Shown here piece after piece: positions 43,511 to 53,423 of a DNA stretch of 64,000 bases. The first letter of the stretch is position 1, and the number at the start of each line of letters is the position of its first letter. The DNA comes from Chlorops oryzae (taxonomy: Eukaryota > Arthropoda > Insecta > Diptera > Chloropidae). Position numbers and translations under genes: made by a program. The notes under the pieces are model-generated. The model ran no database searches, was not told the DNA's origin, and saw only the letters and a list, made by a program, of their open reading frames with translations. The stretch lies in the NCBI GenBank assembly GCA_020466095.1, contig CM035806.1, forward strand, positions 55,548,916 to 55,612,915, written 5' to 3'.

Positions 43511-43861
43511 TCGAAAGCTCCCCAGTTCTAACAAGCCGATAAATAAGACAGATTTACACACCTATTTGCTTCATCACGTCGTTAAGCCCCTCAAAAATTC
43601 TGCGAGTCTTATGTGTCCCATTTTGCAAACCAAATGAGAATTATAGGCGTCATGCTCTGTACTATGGTTAAAAAGTATGGAAAATTGAGTAAGAAAGGCT
43701 TTAAAATTCGGCTCCTTGCTATATAAACACGTTATATAAATTGAGGAGGGATACCATTGCACAATATTTTATTAAATTGAAAGTTTTAATTAAAAATGCT
43801 TGACTGAAACCACTAGCAACTTTCCAATCAAACTACTTAGTTAAAATTTTAAAATATATCT

Positions 43862-43948
43862 TTCGATAGTAGGTACCTACTATCGATACTATCGATATTT
43901 CAGACTATTGACTATCGAGACTATCGATGGTCGCAACTATCGATAGTT
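43862..43948. repeat. Second TATCGATA cluster
   Basis: TATCGATACTATCGATATT and similar units are packed here, closing with AACTATCGATAGTTCTCCAG. The end resembles CTCGAAAGCTCCCCAG at about 43510, so both clusters may belong to one older element. Confidence 0.5.
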
Positions 43949-44178
43949 CTCCAGCTCAAAGCGAAATTACTTCTTCGTTTGGTATAGCAAATTTACTTGC
44001 TTCTACAGAGCGTAGCGTCCTTTAGAAAAAAAAAAATTGAGAGAAAGGAATAAAATTCTAATAATCTCACCAGAGGAGTGTGCACAGGGCTCTTTTGGGG
44101 CTGAGCGCCCTTCGAAATGAGAAGGAATCATGTCGAATTGACGAGAAATAAGTCACGATAATTATAAGAGTTTGCATA

Positions 44179-44294
44179 CGGGCATGTCACACAAATCGAA
44201 TACGATTGAAAACGTTCGAAACCAATGAAATTTCCATACAAATTTAAGCGAAATCGAACGTTTTCTGTCGTATTCGATTTCTGTGACATGCCCG
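44179..44294. mobile_element. Snap-back MITE, 116 bp
   Basis: The arms CGGGCATGTCACACAAATCG and the inverse of CGGGCATGTCACAGAAATCG continue inward through AATACGA and AACGTTCGA. The flank ATA lies on both sides (44176-44178 and 44295-44297). Superfamily is open. Confidence 0.65.
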
Positions 44295-44297
44295 ATA

Positions 44298-46030
44298 CTG
44301 TTTGTTACTGCATACTCGTATGATCCTGATTTTCACAGGCGCCCGCAGGCGGGATCAAACAACCTTACAAAGATATTCTGCAGGCATTTTAAAGCGAATA
44401 GAGAGTGTTTTCGAAGCAAAATTTTTTCTGCTATAACAAGAAGCCCTTCCAATTCTGAAACCATTTTAGAGACTCCACGGTATATAGGGCTAAGGTCGTA
44501 TTGAACTGACGCAGTCTCTTAAACATCTTTGTAAACTCATCATATTCCTTTAAGGCGGGTTAAATATACTGCGAAGATTCAACCGGACCTCTTCAATTTT
44601 GCACTCATTCCAATACGTGATTCCCGGAAATCTTTTAATTTATGCCTTCGGTTTTTTGCTTTTCATTTTCTTCATTTTTTTTTCTTCTTTTTTGTACTGC
44701 GACTTACTGTACATACGTCCATGTTTTGTACGTTACAAGCCGTTATTTTGTTCTACTAGCACCTTTCGACCAATTTCGCCAATTTCCAATTGAAATGTCT
44801 TCGCAGTCAAAATCCTTCTAATAACCCTAAAGAAAGCACGAAAAAATAAGCAGGAAAATGAAGAAAAAAATTCAAGAAAAATAAGAGTAAAAAGGGTTAC
44901 GACCTGGAACTACGTCGTTCGTTGTTTATAAGTTCATAAAAGTCAACGAGCCGCAACAGCATCAGCAACAGAGGCACTAAACCCTTTCGGCAGACCAACC
45001 GTTATCCCGTTACGGCAAACTTACGCATTTGTACGTATGTCTTCATACTATATGCACATGCGGCGTAATGTGTCTGTGCATGTGTGTGTGTGTGTGTGTG
45101 TGTGTGCATGTTCGTGAGACTATAAAAGAATTTGTTGCAAATCCAATTTTTTCGACATGCCATTTCGGAGTTGTTCGTACAAGCATGCCACATAATGTGT
45201 AATTGAAAACCTTACCGGAATAGCACCCTCGAGGTCCGCACACACATTCGAACATAAGCACACACACACACACACACACACACATGCAGAATCACATATG
45301 CTTGCCATGGGCAAAGGAAACAAGGACGGGCAGGATAAGAGCGAACAAAAGTGCAAATCAAGCTGTAAGCGCCACTTAGAGTGGGGCAACCAACGATGAC
45401 AACGTTCGGCCACAAAATTCCGGCCAGCGTACAATTACATAATTCTAGCGGTGTTGCCTTAATGGAAGGTTAGAGGCAGGAAGCCGGTCGAAGGCGATTT
45501 TCATTGACATGCACAAAATAGAATCCATGTCGACTTAGTTCTTTTTTAATCGAGCCGAATGTCGAAGGCAAGTAGCAAACTCGAATCGAGAAAAGAACAA
45601 CACACATACGTTCATACGTATGCCAAGAAAATTTAAGGTCATTCAGGAATCAACAATCGAAATGCTGAAATCCATTCTGAGCAGTGTACCCGATATCGAT
45701 ACATTATTTCACGAATTAACTAGGTTCTTTGCCGCAGTGTCAATGGAATTTATGTTGTCACATGTCAAATTTTCGATTGAAGTTAAATGAACTCAGTCGG
45801 CCAGTCGGACGTACAGTATTTTCTCGATCCCTATATTGCACAACACTGAAAGAAAATTCAAAACGAAAAACATACAAATTAACTAGGTACCTATGTATAT
45901 AATAGCTATTACGAATCAACGGCATTTCAAGGAATACTATTGACTGGGTAGTTCTTAGGGAAAATTTATTGAAATTAATTAAACGATTTAAAAATTTCAT
46001 CCAAATTAGTTGAAGCCGAGCCGCGACTAA
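44298..46030. other. Spacer with TG and CA repeats
   Basis: No supported gene. TG repeats lie at about 45079-45106 and CA repeats at 45259-45284. Short cysteine/valine or histidine/threonine frames reflect these repeats. Confidence 0.5.
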
Positions 46031-46032
46031 TA

Positions 46033-46432
46033 TGACTTCCAGACTGTCAACTTAAAATCTGAATTTAGCTCCTTAAGCTAAATTTAGAAAATACCCTTTC
46101 AGACTGTAAATTCTGAGTTTACGAGCCTTGGAACCCGAAAGGCTGAGGTTCGAATCCGAGCGCAAACAAGATTAATTGGGGAGAAAGATATTTTATTTAT
46201 TTTTATTATTAAAACAAACGAAAATTCATTTCACCTCTAAAGATTTGAAAAAAGAAGCAAACAGGTAATTTCATCGTTGTCAAAAAAGGTAGTGAAATGT
46301 AAGGGTTGCAGCAACGAATGCCTAAACTCATGAGTTTATTTCTAAATTTAAATACCCTAAACTCAGTTGAAACTCACTACTAAAGTCTACTTAAGGTACT
46401 AAATTCAGTTTAACGCAATAGTCTGGAAACCA
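46033..46432. mobile_element. TA-flanked MITE with tRNA-like B box
   Basis: The ends TGACTTCCAGACTGTC and the inverse of TGGTTTCCAGACTATT, then CTGAATTTAG-CCTTAAG, form inverted repeats of about 50 bp. TA flanks both sides (46031-46032 and 46433-46434). At 46112-46170 a segment with CTGAGGTTCGAATCCGAGCG has a tRNA-type B box and T-arm. The element has no protein. Confidence 0.65.
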
Positions 46433-46434
46433 TA

Positions 46435-46683
46435 TCGAGCCCTAACCGCCAAATTGACGTAAGTGACAAAAATCAAATTTTACAGGAGATCGTTTTTTCT
46501 GATCTCCTTTGCATTGACTGGCATACAAATTATAAAACTTATAGTGCAATATCTCCGTTAATATTGAGCATATCTTCGTAATATTTTACTAGGTGATGAG
46601 TTTCAGGAATAAGAACATATTTTCATCAAAAAATCAATTTCTGAAAAAATGTTACTTACGTCAATTTGGCGGTTATGGGTCGA
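46435..46683. mobile_element. TA-flanked MITE, 249 bp (TCGAGCCCTAACCGCC ends)
   Basis: The ends TCGAGCCCTAACCGCC and the inverse of TCGACCCATAACCGCC, both followed by AAATTGACGTAAGT, are inverted repeats of about 30 bp. TA flanks both sides (46433-46434, shared with the previous element, and 46684-46685). Mariner-type duplication; no coding. Confidence 0.75.
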
Positions 46684-46685
46684 TA

Positions 46686-47390
46686 TAACGTTTTAAGTGA
46701 CAACTTTTGTGAGTCAATTTTTTGACTTGCACTTTCAATAATACTTAAGCCCTTTAAGCTATCACAAAAGTCTTGCTAAGTATTTGATCAATTCGTGGAC
46801 ATTTCTCAACACTTTGGCACCTTTAAGAAGCGAAATGACTTTGCTAGCGCTGACAGGTATTGCAAGTTTGCGAAATTTCAAATTTGTCACTTGCAACGGT
46901 ACTCGTGGCTCCCTGTTTCAATGAGCACTGACTGCAAAAGCGATTCCCCATGAATTAAGTCAGAACTGTTGTTTCGACTAGCACTCACTTTAAGATATCA
47001 ATCTTCTAGTGCTATGATCATCCAATCTAAAATAAATATCAAATATCAAATTGTATTGATATACATACGTGTATTCTTTAAAACGAATCCGAAGGACTGC
47101 TAGGAAAACTTGACCCTTCTTTCTAAGGAAAGAAAAAAAAAAAAAGAAAACCATTATAAGGTTCGCCCAATTGTGCTCGAGAAAAAGCTTTTATTTTTAC
47201 CAGTATTTAGCTTTTATTTTAAATGATTTTTATTTTTTAAGAAAGAATAATTTCTTTACACAGAATATTTTTCGAAAAAGTCATCAAATGAGCGAACTCC
47301 ACTGGCAGCAATAACAGCTATCCGTGCTAAAATACTGATGTGATTAATAAGATACTCACTTTCTTGAATGTTTGCCGTTCCTATTTATAA
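46686..47390. other. AT-rich spacer
   Basis: Nothing recognisable. An A-rich run lies near 47129-47142. Confidence 0.45.
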
Positions 47391-47398
47391 ATGGACAT

Positions 47399-48129
47399 TA
47401 AGGCTTTTCACACGTGAAAAAAAGTATTGAATTTCGAAGATGACCCCCTCTCAAACGAAAGATGATGTAAATCGAAAAATTTGGGCACCACTTTCAATTT
47501 TTTAAATTGATGATTAGAGTTCTCTCGAAGGACTTGAATTTTCGTCAAAAACGCCTTAAAGACTGCAATGAAAATTTTAATTCGATTTTGTTTTAGATTT
47601 TCCAATTTGGCAGTTTTTCGACTTTTTCTGTATACTTTTAGGGGCAGAAAAACAAAAAAATTGATTGCAATTGATGGTTTTTGCGGGAAGAGTTCAATGT
47701 TTTACTGATAAATTCTTTCATAATACAGTCGAACATCCTTATAATGAACTCGCACGGGACCAGAAAATCACTTCATTATATAGAAATTTCATTTTACAGA
47801 AATTATTAACACGTACACTGAAAGTGGAACGAAAAACCTGTGCAACTGAAATTATTTCATTGTATTGACGTTCACTATACGGAAGTTCGACTGTATGTAT
47901 ACCCGATTCGAAAAGATTTATTGACGTATAAATTTGTATTCGTAATTGACTGAAAATTTGTTTTATTGACAAAAAATTTATATTTTGACCTAAATGCCTT
48001 TGACAGACCTCTACACATCAATTTAAAAAATTGAAAATGGTGCCCAAATTTTTCGATTTACATTATCTTTCGTTTGAGAGGGGGCCATCTTCGAAATTCA
48101 AAACTTTTTTTCACGTGTGAAACGCCCTA
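47399..48129. mobile_element. hAT MITE with exact 8-bp duplication, pogo-like MITE inside
   Basis: The ends TAAGGCTTTTCACACGTG and the inverse of TAGGGCGTTTCACACGTG are flanked by ATGGACAT on both sides (47391-47398 and 48130-48137). The inner halves with GAAAGATGATGTAAATCG mirror each other. Without the nested MITE (47726-47893 plus TA) it is about 561 bp. The sister copy is at 5218-5748. Confidence 0.85.
47726..47893. mobile_element. Pogo/Tigger-like MITE, 168 bp
   Basis: The ends CAGTCGAACATCCTTATAATG and the inverse of CAGTCGAACTTCCGTATAG are flanked by TA (47724-47725 and 47894-47895). The insertion interrupts the hAT MITE and is therefore younger. Confidence 0.8.
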
Positions 48130-48318
48130 ATGGACATACAAGGAATTCTTGGAAATGACGCTTGCTAGAAAAACAAAAAAAAAGGTAACAAAGTGCTCGA
48201 GTAGGAAAAATTTTGAACGATTTTAAACGGATATGATAGAAGAGCAAAGCCCCTGCCAAATATCCTCAAAGACAGTACCTCAAATTAAAGGTGGCAACTT
48301 TGCATTTGTTACAACATA

Positions 48319-48567
48319 TCGCACCCTGGCAACTAAAGCGACACAACTCAAAATCTATGAATTTTGAGTTATGATGTGGATCTTGTTCCTAAGTTACCTG
48401 TCTACCTGCAGGAAAAACCCCATTCCGTTTTTCCTATTATAAAAGGCCGAAAAAAAGCCGTAATGCCTTTCTTCTTGCTTTGATTGACACTGCGATGCAT
48501 TTTGTTTATCGCGTTTTCTGAAAAATGGCAAATTTTGAGTTGTGTCTCTTTAGTTGCCAGGGTGCGA
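48319..48567. mobile_element. TA-flanked MITE, 249 bp (TCGCACCCTGGCAACT ends)
   Basis: Inverted ends of about 37 bp start TCGCACCCTGGCAACTAAAG and continue GACACAACTCAAAAT. TA flanks both sides (48317-48318 and 48568-48569). The ATG-rich frame inside has no domain. Confidence 0.8.
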
Positions 48568-48667
48568 TATGGTGAATGCATTGGCATCACTGCATGTTAT
48601 TTCTGATTTGAAATGCTTAGCACCACAATAGCAACAACTTAAACTCAATGGTACTAGAGCATTCCCA

Positions 48668-48725
48668 AAAACTGCCCGTTTAAAAGAGGTGTCCGCTTAA
48701 AAGGAGTGTCCGCAAAGAAGGGACT
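48668..48725. mobile_element. Pogo-like MITE remnant
   Basis: TGTCCGCTTAAAAGGAGTGT with CCGCAAAG resembles the right end of the 2261-2391 MITE. A further CCCGCTTAAAGGAG lies near 48878-48892. The outer ends are lost. Confidence 0.4.
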
Positions 48726-48989
48726 GAACTTTATAATTTTTTTCGTCAAAAAATAATTTATGGGCTTTTAGTATTCTCGCTTTCAAGAATATTCTTCGAA
48801 TTTATTTGCATATATTTAGGTCCTTCATTAAAATGTTTTCCGTTATTAATACACACAATCCCCTGGATAAAAACACTTCCCGCTTAAAGGAGCCGAAGGC
48901 GTTTTTTTCTTTTTCTTGAATTTCAGTCTCATATTGTTTGTTTGGGGGGCAATTCCAATGCGTCGCACCCGCCAAATTCAATTTTTTTT

Positions 48990-49650
48990 TTTTTGAATTT
49001 CACCCACAATATTTAATAAAAAAAAAAGTATTTGCGATCCTCAAGGATTTAAATTTTTGAAAACTTTTAACAACGGTTAAGCAATAAAATTGCCTAATTT
49101 ATGCTCCGAATGTTTGTGACTGCTGTGACCTGTAGGACCGTTTCGCGTGGAATTGTGTTTATTCAACGGAAAACAAAAATAAAACTACAAAAACTGCCAA
49201 AAACATTTTAATTTAGCACCTAAAACGATGCATTAAAATATTCAAAATATTTTCGCTATGGAGAATGTGTTCATTCCTGGAAATATGTATGTGCAATAAT
49301 ACACACCTTTTAAACGAGTCGCTTCCCTGCGGGAATCCCAACTACTCGCCGCCTAGTCAGAAAAGTACCAGGACTACTCCCTTTTTATTTGCCAGACAAT
49401 GCTTTAAATTGTCTTTTTAACATAGATACATATGTCAATGAGAAATAGCCACACCCACACTTAACAACTCCACGTGTGGATCTCAAATGGTTAATAAGAG
49501 GTCAATTGTCCCATAAGTACCAGTTGGTCTAAATTTTTAACTACACTTCTTCTAGACCACTTGTTCATACTCAAGGTCTGATCAACTCTCATACATAAAA
49601 TACTCTACATTTTGACTAGTCATATTTTGGGCATCCTCAGAAAGTACTTC
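48990..49650. mobile_element. Family Y copy 1
   Basis: This shares ordered blocks with 49870-50560: GTTTGTGACTGCTGTGACCT, CGGGAATCCCAACTACTCGC, ATAGCCACACCCACACTTAAC and ACTTCTTCTAGACCACTT. The start and end are approximate. No protein. Confidence 0.55.
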
Positions 49651-49660
49651 CCTTTTTAAT

Positions 49661-50600
49661 ACCCACGTAAGCCGGGTATATTAGTTTGTCGCGAATCTTG
49701 TAAAGGAGAGAAGGTTATCTCCGGAGATATAGAAAAATGTATTAGAAATGATCAGATCAAAAATTGATATTGATTTAGGGCATGTCCATGCTGTCCGTCA
49801 CGTCCGTCAAATGTCATCTCCGTTGTCTCTCGTGTCTTGAATCTTCAACGGCTGGCCCAATCATTTGAATTTAGACACAAGTATTTGCGGATCCTCATAT
49901 GATCCTAAAGTTTTGAAAACTGTTAGACATCCGCCCAGCCACGCATAATGAATTGCCTAATGTTATGCTTCAGGAAATGTTTGTGACTGCTGTGACCTCA
50001 GGACACGTTCGCGTGGATATTTGGTGTACTGGTAAATCGAACGGGACATATCTAAAAAAATGGACGCTCGTGAGCACGCCCACAAATAAGCCAAAAACAG
50101 GGCTAATTTAAGCTTCCTAAGTAACGATGCATTAGAATTTCAAATATTTTCGCTATGGAGAATGTGTTGATCCTAGGCAAATAAAGGTGTAGCAATAATA
50201 CTCACCTTTTATAATGAGTCGCTTCCTGCGGGAATCCCAACTGCTCGCCGCCTAGTCAAAGAAGATTTTCAGGAACTCCGAATTAATAGCGTAGACGCTT
50301 CAAATTCGCAACTATTTACCATAGGATAATATGTCAAGGTTAGGGAAAAATTTAGCCACACCCACACTTAACAACTCCACAATGAAGATCTTTCAAACTT
50401 CGAGTAATAAGCAGAGCTTCAATATGTCGCAACATAAGGTTCACCAGTTGCGATGAAATTTTTAGAAATACACTTCTTCTAGACCACTTTTCATACTGCA
50501 ACGCCTGATCAATTACGGATAGCATAAACATAGTCTACATAATGTCGGACTAGTCATTTTCAGTGGGCTTGACTCAGAGTTTAGCTCTCTACTTGTTTTA
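49661..50600. mobile_element. Family Y copy 2 with ACCCACGTAAGCCGGGTA end
   Basis: It begins AATACCCACGTAAGCCGGGT and closes near GCTCTCTACTTGTTTT, the same general plan as reversed family X (TACCCG... to ...CTTACTTGTTTT). The blocks shared with 48990-49650 carry many small indels. It contains TGTCCGTCACGTCCGTC, the counterpart of the family X GACGGAC tract. Class not assigned. Confidence 0.55.
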
Positions 50601-50694
50601 AATTGTAATTTGGACTTGAGTTGAATTCCTTAAAGCCTTATCGTATTGCAGTTCCATTGATACAAATTCAAATGCATACTTTTAGGTGTTTAAT

Positions 50695-53423
50695 TCCAAC
50701 AATAGCAGTTACTCTTTTCCCGAGGGGAAAAGAAGGCGTTGGGAGCTAAAATTTAGTGCTCGAGCGTTGAAATCATTAAAATATATTTTGGAAAGCCCAT
50801 CGTTTCCCATTCTATTTCGCAAATGTTTTTTTTTAATAAAATCTTTCGAATTTTATCAGAAAAAAAAACGAGCTCGAACATCTCGAATGAGCGAATCCTG
50901 AATTCACCAAATTGGGAGAGATGTGTCGCCATTAGTAATGCAATGGCTGCCAGAAAATCGAAACAACTCGCTCGCTCTCCTTGCGCACCACAATCATAAG
51001 GCAAATAATGACATAATGACGCCATTGAACGATACGTCTTGACAACATGATAACAGTACTTACGCCTGTCAGTTGTGACTGTTTGTCCGTTCATCCTTTC
51101 CTTTTCACAATGCGCTTCTGATTGAGTGAAGAGGCTGCTCCAGTTTCTGATTCCGTGTCTGTCTGTGCTGCTGATTTTGATTTTGATTCTGATTCTGATT
51201 CTGGGCTCTGTTACGAATCTGAATTCGAATCCAAATGCGAATGCTATGATTTTGACTCGCCTCATCGTGGCCTTGTGCGGCTGGCAATTGTCGGCGACGT
51301 CTCCGACAACACAATCATTGAGACTACAATCGCCACTTTTGCCTCATTACCGCACAATCCAAGGCGGAGTGAAAGTGAACTTGTTAGCGCACATTATTCG
51401 AAGAACACGCGCCCATCCACAATAATTTCGCGTGCTATCTTCAGGATTTCAATATTGGACACGCTCGCCGGCTCGCCCGTGGATCTGCCCGCTCGTTCGT
51501 CCGTTCGTTCGTCCGTTCGTTCGTCCGCTCGTTCGTCCGTCCGTTCGTTCGTCCTGCCATTTGTCGGTTCGTTCGTCCCACATCCGAGACCTACACGTTG
51601 GTATTGCGCATTAAGCTTATTAGAATTCAATAACTCTGGAGTGCAATAAATTTCTTTTCCTCTCACCCTTTCCCATCATCGCACGCAACGGCCAGATCGT
51701 CAAGATGCTGAAGCACCCGTCTATCGGTCGTCCTGTCATTTTCCATTTACCGAATGAATTTCATTTCATACATCCAGAAAGCCAAACACATTACAAAAGT
51801 CAGTTGAATGAGTCAGACGACGCAATCGGAATCGGAATCGCAATCGCAATCGCAATCGGAATTGGAATTGGAAAAGCAAAAAAAGAAGTAGCGAAGAATA
51901 TCGCAAGAAGCGAAAAGAAGGAACGGATAAGGGAGACGATGAGCGATGGGAGAAGAGAGAAGAGGAGAGAACGAAGAAAAGGGGTCGGAGTCAATGTCGT
52001 TGAGGTTGCATAATGCTCAGAAATCACGTCGTAAAAATGTCCGAATGCCGTAAAGCTCATAAGTCCGCATATCGTCTCACCTGGCTTGCTAGATCAGGTT
52101 TTATTAACGCCTTGTGTGCCATACAGCTGGATACATGTTTCACTTCGAATGGCTGCGCGTGGAACGGAGTGGGTGGAGTGAGAACTGGATACTGGGCACT
52201 GCCCTTAACCCTTTCGCTATTTCAGTTGTTTTGGCGCGCAAATAAAAATTTATTTTCTGCCCTTCGACATTTCGCTCACTCGCAAATACCATTATTATTT
52301 TTTATGACGACATACGGCGCACCCTTGTATGATGATGCTCATCAATACACTAAGAGAAATTTTTGTGATCAAAACAGACGACTTCTTTTTTGCCGCACTT
52401 CATTTGTCTGTTTTTTTTTTTTTTATTATTATGATTTTTTTTTTTTTTTTTTAGTTCGAAAGCAATAAGAACGGAAAAAATAACATGAAAAATAAAAAAA
52501 AAAATCTTTATTGGAAATAGGTACTTTTCTTTTTACTCGATGTAAGGAAGCTCAAGAATCTGTGCCATAAAATATTTCGTCCCACATATTCATACCCCAA
52601 AAATGGCGAATTTGTTCCAACATCGACAGCTACAGCTCAATTACAGTGCGCTTTTGATTCATGTGCTCTCTATTAATGTGTGTTGCTCATATCGGTGTGT
52701 GATCATGCATGTGTGTTTACGTGTGTGTGTGCGCGCGGGTACATCACTTTCTCCGAGCTAGAATTCAGCGTTTGACTTTCGGTTTTCCCACAACGCTACC
52801 CTTTTTTGGCTCCATCGAATTTTCAATAAACGAAAGTGCTTCGCTTTTGCATCTTCGCACACATCTAGACACACAAACGCACATACACACTCGCGCTTAC
52901 ATGTGTGCATACAGAGCTGCCTGCTCATTTGGGGCTTAAGCATATCATTCATTTGACAAAACTTATGTTTTTTTATGCTTTACTGCATTCGTGAGTCGGC
53001 TGCGGTGCCATAAAAACGTTTGCCTCCACCCCTATCCCCTGCCAAACTACGCTGCTGCCGGCCGTAGTGTGCTGCTACTATCTCAGCTTGCCAGCGGAAG
53101 CAACGAATTTAAATTTACGTGTTCCGGTGAGCACAAAAACAGCGAGCATAGAGGCGGAAGAGCATGGGAAATGACTACGAAAACGAAAAGAAACGAAACA
53201 AAACAAAACGAAACGATGCCAAACGTAAAGTCGAAAGTCGGATATCGGCATTTTTTTTTTCTAAAAAAAAAAAATGGGGGGTAAAAACTAAGAAAAAAAG
53301 TTCGCAAGCAACGCACTAATTCGGCATTTTTTCAAGTTTTATGAACATTTTTGAGCACGTATTTTGATATTTATTCGGATCGACAATGGGCTTAACATGT
53401 TCATAGATATAAGCATAAATGGC
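50695..53423. repeat. Tandem duplication, unit 1 (2,729 bp)
   Basis: The segment from TCCAACAATAGCAGTTACTC to GCATAAATGGC is repeated immediately at 53424. The units differ by only a few changes: one T/C substitution (51428 versus 54164), one missing A near 50869, six bases fewer in the GATTTT/GATTCT hexamer run near 51174-51204, and poly-T length. The 175-codon frame at 51122 begins with TTG and is driven by hexamer (FDSDSD) and TCGTTCGTCCG repeats, so it is not called as a gene. Other repeats are GCAATCGCAATCGGAAT near 51827-51870 and T runs near 52411-52452. Confidence 0.9.

Noticed and set aside
51122..51649. 175-codon frame, also present as 177 codons in the second duplicated unit
   Set aside because: It starts with TTG and is made of GATTCT and TCGTTCGTCCG repeats. 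The six-base difference is slippage in a simple repeat, so conservation of frame is not evidence of coding.
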